Source: Streptomyces sp. Ru73
GTDB lineage: Bacteria; Actinomycetota; Actinomycetes; Streptomycetales; Streptomycetaceae
Assembly (NCBI RefSeq): GCF_002920575.1
Contig: NZ_PQSQ01000037.1
Span: 1 to 64,000 of the forward strand
Direction of reading: 5' to 3'
DNA length: 64,000 nt
Positions within the stretch are counted from its first letter, which is position 1, and every line of letters starts with the position of its first letter. A program made the translations under genes and the position numbers. Under the pieces are notes generated by a model, which had not been told where the DNA came from, did not search any database, and worked only from the letters and a program-made list of their open reading frames with translations. This document shows positions 7,378-16,419 of the stretch, piece after piece.

Positions 7378-9297
7378 TCAGAGTGCCGCCGCGCCGCGCT
7401 CCCGCAGCGACCGGGCGTACTGCTCCAGGACCCAGAGCTCGTGCTGGAGGGTGGAGTAGGCCGACATGTCGCCGCCGGCCTCGCAGCGCCGCATGGCGCC
7501 CTGGATCTCGGCGGTGCGCCGGACGACGGCGGCCAGCCGCACGGCGGCCAGCTGGGTGCCGGCGTACAGCTCGTCCGGATCCCGTCGGGTGAGGAGCTGC
7601 TCCATGGCCAGCTCCCGGATCATGGCGTCGACGGTGTCGTCGGGCGCGGCCTCGCGGACCCGCGCCAGGTAGCCGGCGTCGGCCGCGGTCACCCCGCCGG
7701 CCGCCGCGATGGCCTCGCGCACGGCGACGTACGGCGGCGCGGTGAACTCGTCGGCGCCGTACGCGTCGAAGGTCGGGGCCACCAGGTCGGGGCGCTGCAG
7801 GGCCAGCTTGAGCAGCTCGCGCTCGACGCGGCGGGCGGGGGTGCGCAGGTCGAGCCGCGGGCCGCGGGGCGTCGCGGGCCGCTCCGGCGGCCGGTGGTCG
7901 GTGCGGACGCCGCGGCCGGGCGGCCCGGCGGGCTGCTGCTGCCCCCCGCCGCCCCCGCGCTCGTAGCTCGCGGCCAGGGCGTGCACGCGCCGGCGCACCG
8001 CCTCCTCCTCGGCGGGCGAGGCGAGGCCCACCATGCCGCCGAGCCGGGTGGCGTACCGGCTGCGCAGGGTGCGGTTCTTGATCTTGGCGACCACGGGGAT
8101 CGCCGCGTTCAGCGCGGCGACCTGGCCCTCCTCGTAGTCGAGCTGGTACTGGGAGACGATCGACCGGAGGGCGAAGGCGAACAGCGGCGTGCGCGGCTCG
8201 ACGAGGTCGGCGACCGCCTCGTCGCCCTTGGCGAGGCGCAGCTCGCAGGGGTCCATGCCGTCGGGCGCGATGGCGATGTAGGTCTCGGCGGCGAACTTCT
8301 GGTCGTCCTCGAAGGCCCGCAGCGCGGCCTTCTGACCCGCCGCGTCGCCGTCGAAGGTGAAGACGACGCCCGCCGAGCCGTTGTCCATCAGCAGCCGGCG
8401 CAGGATCTTGATGTGCTCGCCGCCGAAGGCGGTGCCGCAGGTCGCGATGGCGTTGCGGACGCCGGCGAGGTGGCAGGCCATGACGTCGGTGTACCCCTCG
8501 ACCACGACCGCGCGGTTGTTCTTGGCGATCTCCTTCTTGGCCAGGTCGATGCCGTAGAGCACGTGGGACTTGCGGTAGATCGGGGTCTCGGGGGTGTTGA
8601 GGTACTTCGGGCCGTTGTCGTCGTCCCGGAGCTTGCGCGCGCCGAAGCCGACGACCTCGCCGGCGATGTCGCGGATGGGCCACATCAGGCGGCCGCGGAA
8701 GCGGTCGATGGGGCCGCGGCGGCCGTCCTGGGAGAGGCCGGAGAGGATCAGCTCCTTGTCCGTGAAGCCGCGGCCGCGCAGGAAGCGGGTGAGGTGGTCC
8801 CAGCCGGCCGGGCTGTAGCCGACGCCGAAGTGCCGGGCAGCGGCCTGGTCGAAGCCGCGCTCGGCGAGGAACTTCCGGCCGATCTCGGCCTCGGGGCTGT
8901 CCAGCTGGTCGATGTAGAACTGCGCGGCGATCTTGTGAGCCTCGACCAGCCGGGTCCGCTCGCCCTGCTGCCGTCCGGGGGCGTAGCCGCCCTCTTCGTA
9001 CCGCAGGGTGATGCCCGCCTGGGAGGCCAGCCGCTCGATGGTCTCGGCGAAGGAGAGGTGGTCGACCTTCATGATGAAGTCGACGGTGTCGCCGCCCTCC
9101 TGGCAGCCGAAGCAGTGGTACAGCCCCTTGGCGGGGCTGACGTGGAAGGAGGGGGACTTCTCGTCGTGGAAGGGGCAGAGGCCCTTCAGGTTGCCGCCGC
9201 CGGCGTTGCGGAGCTGGAGGTACTCGGACACGACGGCGTCGATCGGGACCGCGTCCCGCACCGCCCGCACGTCGTCATCGTTGATCCTGCCTGCCAC
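7378..9297 (-). CDS. dnaG: DNA primase
   Basis: Makes the RNA primers of replication. The 639-residue protein has the CHC2 zinc-finger domain near residues 40-65 (LCPFHDEKSPSFHVSP then YHCFGC), the TOPRIM catalytic core with VVVEGYTDVMA near 262 and FTFDGDAAGQKA near 315, and a C-terminal DnaB-interacting region after a Gly/Gln/Pro-rich linker near 440-480. The gene ends 127 bp upstream of the hrdA start on the same strand. This is the familiar primase and sigma factor neighbourhood of many bacteria, so cotranscription is plausible. Confidence 0.95.
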   Translation of the reverse strand: MAGRINDDDVRAVRDAVPIDAVVSEYLQLRNAGGGNLKGLCPFHDEKSPSFHVSPAKGLYHCFGCQEGGDTVDFIMKVDHLSFAETIERLASQAGITLRYEEGGYAPGRQQGERTRLVEAHKIAAQFYIDQLDSPEAEIGRKFLAERGFDQAAARHFGVGYSPAGWDHLTRFLRGRGFTDKELILSGLSQDGRRGPIDRFRGRLMWPIRDIAGEVVGFGARKLRDDDNGPKYLNTPETPIYRKSHVLYGIDLAKKEIAKNNRAVVVEGYTDVMACHLAGVRNAIATCGTAFGGEHIKILRRLLMDNGSAGVVFTFDGDAAGQKAALRAFEDDQKFAAETYIAIAPDGMDPCELRLAKGDEAVADLVEPRTPLFAFALRSIVSQYQLDYEEGQVAALNAAIPVVAKIKNRTLRSRYATRLGGMVGLASPAEEEAVRRRVHALAASYERGGGGGQQQPAGPPGRGVRTDHRPPERPATPRGPRLDLRTPARRVERELLKLALQRPDLVAPTFDAYGADEFTAPPYVAVREAIAAAGGVTAADAGYLARVREAAPDDTVDAMIRELAMEQLLTRRDPDELYAGTQLAAVRLAAVVRRTAEIQGAMRRCEAGGDMSAYSTLQHELWVLEQYARSLRERGAAAL

Positions 9298-9375
9298 GCG
9301 AGAATTCTACGGGGGACCACCGACAACTCCCGGGTCCGCTCCCCCGCCGGCCCCGGCGGTCCCGGACGCGGCGGC

Positions 9376-9825
9376 TCAGCCGGCGGCGGTCTTCAGGACG
9401 AAGCGGTGGTGCGGGCCGCTCGGCACGATCTCGAACGTCGCACCGTCCGTGGTGAAGCCCATCCGCTCGTAGAAGCCGCTCGCGGAGACCCGCCCGTTGC
9501 ACCAGACGCGCTCCGCGCCGCGGCGCGCCGCCTCCTCGATGCCCGCGCGCAGCACGGCGGCCCCGAAGCCGCGCCCGCGTGCCTCCGGGGCGCTGGCCAT
9601 GCCGCGGAAGCGGTACGCGGTGAGGTCCTCCTCGCCCGGCACGGGGTCGGGGAAGAAGGTCGCGCAGGCCGCCACGGCGTCGCCGTCGTACGCGGCCATG
9701 TGGAAGACGCCGGGGTCGGAGTCCTCCGGGTACACGGCGGCCTCGGCGGGCAGCCCGGGGCGGAGCACCGACCACCGCAGGTCGAAGATCTCCGCCACCG
9801 GGACGGACGCGGTACGGATCTGCAT
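9376..9825 (-). CDS. GNAT-family N-acetyltransferase
   Basis: A 149-residue single-domain acetyl-CoA transferase. The acetyl-CoA binding motif A is seen as RGMASAPEARGRGFGAAVL (about 75-93), followed by NGRVSASGFYERMGF, the usual motif B with the tyrosine near 117. The substrate is unknown. It lies between the flavoenzyme gene (10 bp away) and dnaG on the same strand, so it is probably cotranscribed with the flavoenzyme. Confidence 0.85.
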   Translation of the reverse strand: MQIRTASVPVAEIFDLRWSVLRPGLPAEAAVYPEDSDPGVFHMAAYDGDAVAACATFFPDPVPGEEDLTAYRFRGMASAPEARGRGFGAAVLRAGIEEAARRGAERVWCNGRVSASGFYERMGFTTDGATFEIVPSGPHHRFVLKTAAG

Positions 9826-9834
9826 GCCCGCACG

Positions 9835-11100
9835 CTACGCGAGGAACGACTCCAGCGGGACCGTCGGATCGGCCAGCGCCTCGGCGTCCAGTGCGCGTCC
9901 GGAGCGGATCATGTTCTGGAGCGTTTCGGTGACGTCCCAGACGTTGACGTTCATCGCGGCCAGCAGCCGGCCGCCGCCGTCCAGCCAGCAGGCGATGAAC
10001 TCGCGCTTGCCGACGTCGCCGCGGAGGACGACCTGCTCGTACGAGCCGGGCGGGGCGTATCCGGAGTACTCCAGGCCGACGTCGTACTGGTCGGAGAAGA
10101 AGTACGGGATGCGGTCGTAGGAGACCTCCTGGCCGAGCATGGCGCGGGCCGCGGCGGGGCCGCCGTTCAGCGCGTTCGCCCAGTGCTCCACGCGCAGCCG
10201 GGTGTCCAGGACCGGGTGGGCAGCGGCGGCCACGTCGCCGGCCGCGAAGATGTGCGGGTCGGAGGTGCGCAGCGAGGCGTCCACGACGATGCCGCCGCCG
10301 TCCGCGCGGTCCACGAGGGCGAGCCCGGCCTGCTCGGCGAGGGCGGTGCGGGGCGCGGCGCCGATCGCGGCGAGCACGTCGTGCGCGGGGTGCTCCTCGC
10401 CGTCGTCGGTCTGCGCGGCGAGGACGACGCCGCCGTCGCCGGTGATCTCGGTGAGGGTGGCGCCGAAGTGGAAGCGGACGCCGTGCTCGCGGTGCAGCTC
10501 GGTGAAGAGCCCGCCGATCTCGGGGCCGAGCACGCCGTGCAGCGGGGTGGGCGAGGGCTCGACGATGGTGACCTCGGCGCCGTAGGAGCGGGCTGCGGCG
10601 GCGACCTCCAGGCCGATCCAGCCGGCGCCGGCGATCACGAGGTGGCCGTTGTCGCGGCCCAGGGAGGCCAGCACGCCGCGCAGCCGTTCGGCGTGGGCGA
10701 GGCGGCGCAGGTGGTGGACGCCGGCCAGGTCGGTGCCGGGGATGTCCAGGCGGCGCGGCTCGGCGCCGGTGGCCAGCAGCAGCTTGTCGTAGGCGATGAG
10801 GGTGCCGTCGCCGAGCCGTACCGTGCGGGCGACCGGGTCCAGGGCCACCGCGGGCTGGCCGAGGTGCAGTTCGATGTCGCTCTGCGCGTACCACGCCGGT
10901 TCGTGCACGAAGACGCTGTCCCGCTCGGCCTTGCCGATCAGGAAGTCCTTGGAGAGCGGCGGCCGTTCGTACGGGTGGTCGCGCTCGTCACAGATGAGGA
11001 TCACCCGGCCGCTGAACCCCTCCGACCGGAGGGTCTCGGCTGCCTTTGCCCCGGCCAGGCCACCGCCGACGATGACGAACGTCTGGTGTGCGTCGACCAC
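9835..11100 (-). CDS. NAD(P)H-dependent FAD oxidoreductase, ferredoxin reductase type
   Basis: A 421-residue flavoprotein of the rubredoxin/ferredoxin reductase family. The FAD Rossmann motif VIVGGGLAGAKAAE is at residues 7-20, the NAD motif VIAGAGWIGLEVAA near 153, the FAD ribityl motif IFAAGDVAAAAHP near 270, and the C-terminal reductase domain has YFFSDQYDVGLEYSG near 335. Such enzymes feed electrons to ferredoxins, often for P450s or dioxygenases, but no such partner is adjacent. GTG at 11100 is chosen because GAGGAGG lies six bases upstream; a longer reading to 11187 has no such site. Confidence 0.85.
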   Translation of the reverse strand: MVDAHQTFVIVGGGLAGAKAAETLRSEGFSGRVILICDERDHPYERPPLSKDFLIGKAERDSVFVHEPAWYAQSDIELHLGQPAVALDPVARTVRLGDGTLIAYDKLLLATGAEPRRLDIPGTDLAGVHHLRRLAHAERLRGVLASLGRDNGHLVIAGAGWIGLEVAAAARSYGAEVTIVEPSPTPLHGVLGPEIGGLFTELHREHGVRFHFGATLTEITGDGGVVLAAQTDDGEEHPAHDVLAAIGAAPRTALAEQAGLALVDRADGGGIVVDASLRTSDPHIFAAGDVAAAAHPVLDTRLRVEHWANALNGGPAAARAMLGQEVSYDRIPYFFSDQYDVGLEYSGYAPPGSYEQVVLRGDVGKREFIACWLDGGGRLLAAMNVNVWDVTETLQNMIRSGRALDAEALADPTVPLESFLA

Positions 11101-11301
11101 TTGCTTCCTCCTCGCTGCGGCGCAGTCCGTCTGCGCCTTGAACGCCCCCCGTTCGGCCCCCGTTGGTACCCCGTTCGAAAAAGCCATACCCCCGTTCGAG
11201 CCCGTTGAGCCGGTGTCGTACCGACTCTCAGCACGGCGGGGGTTCGAGCGTCCCGCACAGAGCGTGATGGGGGAAGAGGGTAGGCCCTTGCCGCGTCACC
11301 C

Positions 11302-12780
11302 TTAGTTGTCACGCGCGGGCGGGCGCCGCGTCGATGTGTGGCTCTTGGGACGGGTGAGGCGGGCGTGCAGGGTGCGCGCCGAGGCGTCCGTGAGGGCCGC
11401 GATCTGGTCGATGACGGCGCGCATGCGTGCGGTGTCGTCCCCGGCCGCGTCGAACAGCGACCGGAACTGCGGGTCGAGGCCGTCCGGTGCCCGCGCGAGC
11501 AGCGCCTCGGCCAGCTCGGCGATGATCACCCGCTGTTCGGCGCGCAGCGCCTCCTGGTCGGGGCGCTGCATCACGTACCGGTCGGCGACGGCCTTCAGTA
11601 CGGCGCACTCCAGGCGGGTCTCCTCGGGGACGACCAGCTCGGCCCGGTAGCGGGTGAGCCGCCCGGTGCCGTAGGCGGCGCGGGTGGCGGTCTCGGCGGC
11701 CAGGCAGAACCGGCCGATCAGCTGGCTCGTGGCGTCCTTCAGGCGGGCCTGGGCGAGCGCGGAGCCGTCGTAGCCGTGCGGCCACCACTCCTGGTCCAGC
11801 AGCCGGTCCAGGGCCGCGCCCAGCTCGGCGTCGCCGGCGCCGGGCGCGTACCGGTCGGCGGCCACCGCGAAGACCTCGGCGCGTTCGGGGTCGGCGTAGA
11901 GCACGGCCGGGTCCAGGTGGCCGGCGTGCAGCCCGTCCTCCACGTCGTGCACGGAGTAGGCGACGTCGTCGGACCAGTCCATGACCTGCGCCTCGAAGCT
12001 GCGCGCGCCTTCGGGGGCGCCCTGCCGCAGCCACCGGAAGACGGGCAGGTCGTCGGCGTACACCCCGAACTTGTGCGAGTGCGGGTCGTGGGGGTGGCCG
12101 CCGCGCCGCCAGGGGTACTTGGTCGCGGCGTCCAGGGCGGCACGCGTGAGGTTGAGCCCGACGCTGACGATGCGGCCGTCGTCGTCCGTGACGAACCGTT
12201 TCGGTTCGAGCCGGGCCAGCAGCCGCAGGGACTGCGCGTTGCCCTCGAAGCCCCCGCAGGGTTCGGCCACTTCGTTCAGGGCCTGCTCACCGTTGTGCCC
12301 GAAGGGCGGGTGGCCCAGGTCGTGCGCCAGGCACGCGGTCTCCACCAGGTCCGGGTCGCAGCCGAGCGCGGCGCCCAGCTCCCGGCCCACCTGCGCGCAC
12401 TCCAGGGAGTGGGTGAGCCGGGTGCGGGGCGTGGCGTCCCAGGCGTGCGCCCGTCCCGCGCCGGACATCTCCACGCCGGGCGTGACGACCTGGGTCTTGC
12501 CGGCCAGCCTGCGCAGCGCGGCGGAGTGCAGCACCCGGGCGCGGTCGCGCTGGAAGGCCGTGCGGCCGGGGCGTTTGTCCGGCTCGGCCACCCAGCGCTC
12601 GGCGTCGGCCGGGGTGTAGCCGGTGTACTGCGGCGCGTCGGCCGCCGTGGGGTGCGGCGGCGCGTCGGGGTCGGGCGCCTGGTGCGGCGCCCGGTCCGCG
12701 CGCGCGCCGGTCTGCGGGACCGGGCCGGCGCCGTCCTCGTGGGTGGGACGGCCGGTGGGCTGAAAGGGCGTACCCGTCAT
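11302..12780 (-). CDS. dgt: Deoxyguanosinetriphosphate triphosphohydrolase
   Basis: Hydrolyses dGTP (and possibly other dNTPs) to the nucleoside and tripolyphosphate, and so tunes dNTP pools. The HD-domain metal ligands are visible in RLTHSLECAQVG near 118 and AHDLGHPPFGHNGE near 150-163, with a further conserved DWSDDVAYSVHDVEDG near 263. At 492 residues it is slightly long because of a Pro/Asp-rich N-terminal extension of about 60 residues. Its ATG overlaps the stop of the upstream chelatase gene by 4 bp (ATGA), so translation is probably coupled. Confidence 0.9.
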   Translation of the reverse strand: MTGTPFQPTGRPTHEDGAGPVPQTGARADRAPHQAPDPDAPPHPTAADAPQYTGYTPADAERWVAEPDKRPGRTAFQRDRARVLHSAALRRLAGKTQVVTPGVEMSGAGRAHAWDATPRTRLTHSLECAQVGRELGAALGCDPDLVETACLAHDLGHPPFGHNGEQALNEVAEPCGGFEGNAQSLRLLARLEPKRFVTDDDGRIVSVGLNLTRAALDAATKYPWRRGGHPHDPHSHKFGVYADDLPVFRWLRQGAPEGARSFEAQVMDWSDDVAYSVHDVEDGLHAGHLDPAVLYADPERAEVFAVAADRYAPGAGDAELGAALDRLLDQEWWPHGYDGSALAQARLKDATSQLIGRFCLAAETATRAAYGTGRLTRYRAELVVPEETRLECAVLKAVADRYVMQRPDQEALRAEQRVIIAELAEALLARAPDGLDPQFRSLFDAAGDDTARMRAVIDQIAALTDASARTLHARLTRPKSHTSTRRPPARDN

Positions 12781-13655
12781 ACCGCGACGGTAGCCGCACC
12801 TGCCTCCTTGTGGTCGGAACCGGTGCGCGAGCGGAGCGCCTGGTCGTAGCGGTGCAGAACGAGACGGGCGAGGGCCGGGTGGTCGCCCAGGGGCGCGGCG
12901 GCGGCCTCCAGCACCGCGGCGGAGGCGGTGGCGAAGCGGCCGGGCGCGGTGAAGTACGAGGCGAGGACGGGCCGCAGGCCACGGGTGCGCAGCCCGTCGG
13001 CGGCCTCCTCGACGGTGGCCCCGGCGCCCGCCGCGTAACCGGGGACGACGGGCGTGCCGCCGAGCCGTGCGGAGAGCAGGCGGGCGGTGCGTGCGGTGTC
13101 GGCGGCGGAGTCCGGGTCACGGGAGCCGGCGGCCGCCAGGACTATGCCGGTGCCGGGCGCCCCGGGCCGCGTGCCGGCCTCCGTGAGCCGTGCGTGGAGC
13201 GCTTCGGCGAGCAGCGAGTGCGGGCCGAGGGGTGCGGCGATGCGGGTCCTGACGTGGGAAGCGGCGGCGGCCATCGCCGGTATGTCGTGCTTGACGTGGT
13301 AGCCGCGGCTCAGCAGCAGCGGCACGAGGACGGCGTCGCCGTGCAGCCGGGCCAGCACGTCGGGCAGGAGCGGCGCGTTCAGTTCGATGTGGCCCAGCCG
13401 GACGGGGAGCCCGGGGCGCTGCGCCCGTACCCGGTCCAGCAGGGCGGTGACGGTCGCCAGGGCACGGGGGTCGCGGCTGCCGTGCGCCACCGCGACGAGC
13501 GTCGGCGTCCGGTCGGCTCCGCCCGGCGCCGTGCGGCGGCTGTGGAGTCTGACCCGGCTGAGCTGTGTGCTGAGCTGTGCGGTGATCTCTGTCATGAGCT
13601 GCGCCGTACTGTCGAAGGGAACCGAAGCGGGAAGGTGCGCGTTCGACGCCGTCAT
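12777..13655 (-). CDS. Sirohydrochlorin chelatase, CbiX/SirB type
   Basis: Inserts metal (iron for siroheme, or cobalt) into sirohydrochlorin. Two half-domains are visible. The N-terminal one has VAVAHGSRDP near 54, HIELNAP near 86 and LSRGYHVKHDIP near 113; the C-terminal one has AAAGSRDPDS near 175. The position is telling: it is divergent from nasA, and siroheme is the cofactor of the nitrite reductase encoded at 27.3 kb, so siroheme supply is the likely role. No start has a good ribosome binding site. ATG at 13655 is used; ATG 22 codons downstream is equally possible. Confidence 0.8.
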   Translation of the reverse strand: MTASNAHLPASVPFDSTAQLMTEITAQLSTQLSRVRLHSRRTAPGGADRTPTLVAVAHGSRDPRALATVTALLDRVRAQRPGLPVRLGHIELNAPLLPDVLARLHGDAVLVPLLLSRGYHVKHDIPAMAAAASHVRTRIAAPLGPHSLLAEALHARLTEAGTRPGAPGTGIVLAAAGSRDPDSAADTARTARLLSARLGGTPVVPGYAAGAGATVEEAADGLRTRGLRPVLASYFTAPGRFATASAAVLEAAAAPLGDHPALARLVLHRYDQALRSRTGSDHKEAGAATVAV

Positions 13656-13765
13656 GGAGGGAGCCTGGCAGCGGAGAGTTGCCGGTGCGTTGCGCAGGGG
13701 TGACGAGTCGTTTCTCCTGCCTCACGCCGCGGGCCGCGTTCCGGGGAGGGGCCCGTGCCGGTCAC

Positions 13766-13792
13766 GTAACACCGCGGCGCTGCTCCGGAAAC
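13766..13792 (+). promoter_or_regulatory. Candidate GlnR-type box upstream of nasA
   Basis: GTAAC (13766-13770) and GAAAC (13788-13792) start exactly 22 bp apart. This matches two non-adjacent half-sites of the gTnAc-n6-GaAAc pattern bound by GlnR in actinobacteria. The half-site expected between them is degenerate. It lies 23 bp before the nasA start. Confidence 0.4.
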
Positions 13793-13814
13793 CCGCGGGG
13801 TGCACGGTACCCGT

Positions 13815-15896
13815 ATGAACGCCGAGGTCACGACCCCTACGGTCGATACGCACTGCCCGTACTGCTCCCTGCAGTGCGGGATGTCGCTGCGCCCCGGAGA
13901 GGGCGGGGTGCGGGTGGTCGAGCGCCCGGCCTTCCCCGTGAACCGCGGGGCGCTGTGCGGCAAGGGCCGTACCGCGGCCGAGGTGCTGGACCGCCGGGTT
14001 CGGCTGACCGAACCGCTGGTCAGGGACGGTGGCGAGCTGCGCCCCGCCTCGTGGGACGAGGCCCTGGACCGGGTGGCGGCGGGGCTCGGCCGGGCCCGTG
14101 AGGCGTACGGGAACGACGCGGTCGGCGTCTTCGGGGGCGGCGGGCTGACCAACGAGAAGGCGTACGCGCTGGGCAAGTTCGCGCGGGTCGCGCTCGGCAC
14201 CTCGCAGATCGACTACAACGGCCGGTTCTGCATGTCGTCGGCGGCAGCCGCGCACCAGCGGGCCTTCGGCCTGGACCGCGGCCTGCCCTTCCCGCTGGCG
14301 GACGTGGCGCGCACCGGCTGCGTGATCCTGGTGGGCTCCAACCTCGCCGAGACCATGCCGCCCGCGCTGCGGTACCTGACCGAACTGCGGGAGAACGGCG
14401 GCAAGCTGATCGTCGTCGACCCGCGCCGCACGAAGACGGCCGAGGCCGCCGACCTGCACCTCGCGCCGCGCCCCGGCACGGACCTCGCGCTCGCCCTCGG
14501 CCTGCTCCACCTCGTCGTCGCGCAGGGCCGTACGGACGAGGCGTTCATCGCGGAGCGCACCACCGGCTGGCCCGAGGCGCGGGCCGCCGCGATGGCGCAC
14601 TGGCCGGAGCTGGTGGAGCGGATCACCGGCGTGCCGGTGCCGCAGCTGCGCGCGGCCGTCTCGATGTTCTGCGACGCCGCCTCCTCGATGGTGCTCACCG
14701 CGCGCGGCCCCGAACAGCAGGCGAAGGGCACCGACACGGTGGGCGCGTGGATCAACCTGTGCCTGGCCACCGGGCGGGCCGGCCGCGAGCTGTCCGGATA
14801 CGGCTGCCTGACGGGTCAGGGCAACGGCCAGGGCGGCCGCGAGCACGGCCAGAAGGCCGACCAGCTGCCCGGCTACCGCAAGCTCGACGACCCGGCCGCC
14901 AGGGAGCACGTGGCGGCCGTCTGGGGCGTCTCCCCCGACAGCCTGCCGGGCCCGGGGCGCAGCGCCTACGAGTTGCTGGACGCGCTCGGCACCGAGGTGC
15001 GCGCGCTGCTCCTGATGGGGTCCAACCCGGTGGTCTCCGCGCCGCGCGCCGCGCACGTGGAGGACCGCATCCGCGCGCTGGACTTCCTGGCCGTCGCGGA
15101 CGTGGTCCTCTCGGAGACGGCGGCACTGGCCGACGTCGTGCTGCCGGTGACGCAGTGGGCCGAGGAGACCGGGACGACGACGAACCTGGAGGGCCGCGTC
15201 CTGCTGCGCCGCCGGGCCGTGGACCCGCCGCCGGGCGTCCGTACGGACCTGGCGGTGCTGAACGGTCTCGCGGCCCGCCTGGGCCACGAGAAGGGCTTCC
15301 CCGCCGACCCGGAGGAGGTCTTCGGGGAGCTGCGCCGGGCCTCGGCGGGCGGCCCCGCCGATTACGCCGGCATCAGCTACCGGCGCATCGCCGCCGAGGA
15401 CGGGGTCTTCTGGCCGTGCCCGGACGAGGCGCACCCCGGCAGCCCGCGCCTCTTCCTGGACCGGTTCGCGCACCCGGACGGCCGGGCGCGCTTCGTGCCG
15501 GTCGCGCACCGCGCTTCGGCTGAGGAGCCGGACGCGGAGTACCCGGTGCTGCTGACCACCGGGCGGGTGCTGGCGCAGTACCAGTCGGGCGCGCAGACCC
15601 GGCGGGTCGCCGAGCTGAACGCGGCGGCCCCCGGCCCCTTCGTGCAGCTCCATCCGCACCTGGCGGCGCGCTACGGCATCGCCGAGGGCGACCGGGTCGC
15701 CGTGGAGTCGCGGCGCGGCCGGGCGGTGGCGCCGGCCCGCCTCAGCACCGACATCCGGACGGACACGGTCTTCATGCCCTTCCACTGGCCCGGCGAGGGC
15801 CGCGCCAACTCCCTCACCAACCCGGCCCTGGACCCCACGTCCCGGATGCCGGAGTTCAAGGTCTGCGCGGTCCGGCTGGCCCCGGAGGGCCCGTGA
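13815..15896 (+). CDS. nasA: Assimilatory nitrate reductase catalytic subunit
   Basis: A molybdopterin-guanine-dinucleotide and [4Fe-4S] enzyme that reduces nitrate to nitrite in the cytoplasm. The N-terminal cluster ligands are CPYCSLQC (from residue 14) and ALCGKG. The molybdopterin domain contains NGRFCMSSAAAAHQRAFG near 136, and the C-terminal dinucleotide-binding domain begins around LLTTGRVLAQYQSG near 577. It is a 693-residue protein without a signal peptide, consistent with the assimilatory class. ATG at 13815 fits the domain start best. The gene has no partner downstream; the nitrite reductase operon lies 12 kb away. Confidence 0.9.
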   Translation: MNAEVTTPTVDTHCPYCSLQCGMSLRPGEGGVRVVERPAFPVNRGALCGKGRTAAEVLDRRVRLTEPLVRDGGELRPASWDEALDRVAAGLGRAREAYGNDAVGVFGGGGLTNEKAYALGKFARVALGTSQIDYNGRFCMSSAAAAHQRAFGLDRGLPFPLADVARTGCVILVGSNLAETMPPALRYLTELRENGGKLIVVDPRRTKTAEAADLHLAPRPGTDLALALGLLHLVVAQGRTDEAFIAERTTGWPEARAAAMAHWPELVERITGVPVPQLRAAVSMFCDAASSMVLTARGPEQQAKGTDTVGAWINLCLATGRAGRELSGYGCLTGQGNGQGGREHGQKADQLPGYRKLDDPAAREHVAAVWGVSPDSLPGPGRSAYELLDALGTEVRALLLMGSNPVVSAPRAAHVEDRIRALDFLAVADVVLSETAALADVVLPVTQWAEETGTTTNLEGRVLLRRRAVDPPPGVRTDLAVLNGLAARLGHEKGFPADPEEVFGELRRASAGGPADYAGISYRRIAAEDGVFWPCPDEAHPGSPRLFLDRFAHPDGRARFVPVAHRASAEEPDAEYPVLLTTGRVLAQYQSGAQTRRVAELNAAAPGPFVQLHPHLAARYGIAEGDRVAVESRRGRAVAPARLSTDIRTDTVFMPFHWPGEGRANSLTNPALDPTSRMPEFKVCAVRLAPEGP

Positions 15897-15907
15897 CGCG
15901 GGCCCTC
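15885..15907. terminator. Hairpin built from the converging ends of nasA and the MarR gene
   Basis: GAGGGCCCG (15885-15893) pairs perfectly with CGGGCCCTC (15899-15907). The stem contains the last nasA codons, and its right arm overlaps the stop codon of the opposing gene. It probably acts as a terminator in both directions. Confidence 0.55.
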
Positions 15908-16361
15908 AGTGGTGCCAGGCCCGCCCTCCGGTGTTGTGGATGAACCGCTGGAGCACCTTGAGGGTGGTCAGGTACTCCTCGTCCGTGATGCCCTCGTGGC
16001 GCTCGGCCCACAGCTCCTCCTGGAGCGCCGCGGCCTTCGCATAGAAGGCCGCGCCCTCCGGCGTCATACGGAGGCGGCCGTCCGCGTCCTGGGTGAGCCA
16101 GCCGCGGGCGACCGTGGTGCCGATCTCCTCCGCCAGCGCGTCGCCCACGTCGAGGTAGCCCCGCAGCACTTCGGTCACCTCCGCGCGGGACCGGCCGTCC
16201 GGCGCGGAGGCGACCTGGTGGAGGACCCACCACTGCGGCTGGGTGGTGCCCAGTTCCGCGAGGGCGCCGCGGGTGCGGGTGACGACCGCCTTGTACGCGG
16301 CCCAGCTCCAGTAGCCGATGGGCTGCTGGATCAGTTCGGTGTCGCTGTGCGAGTACTCCAT
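15906..16361 (-). CDS. MarR-like winged-helix regulator
   Basis: A 151-residue protein with a MarR-type winged helix: TQPQWWVLHQVASAPDGRSRAEV is the region before recognition (residues about 40-62) and GWLTQDADGRLRMTPEG the wing near 107-123. The tryptophan-rich N-terminus (IGYWSWAAYKAV) is typical of a subgroup common in Streptomyces. The ligand and target are unknown. The gene starts 58 bp from the adenine deaminase gene end and shares its strand. Confidence 0.75.
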   Translation of the reverse strand: MEYSHSDTELIQQPIGYWSWAAYKAVVTRTRGALAELGTTQPQWWVLHQVASAPDGRSRAEVTEVLRGYLDVGDALAEEIGTTVARGWLTQDADGRLRMTPEGAAFYAKAAALQEELWAERHEGITDEEYLTTLKVLQRFIHNTGGRAWHH

Positions 16362-16419
16362 GGCTCCGCCCTCTCCGTTCGGTATGCAGGCGAAGCTAGG
16401 AGCTCAAGCGGACTTGAGG

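Noticed and set aside
11101..11301. Extended N-terminus of the flavin reductase reaching 11187
   Set aside because: The extra residues lack conservation, and a strong ribosome binding site exists for GTG at 11100.
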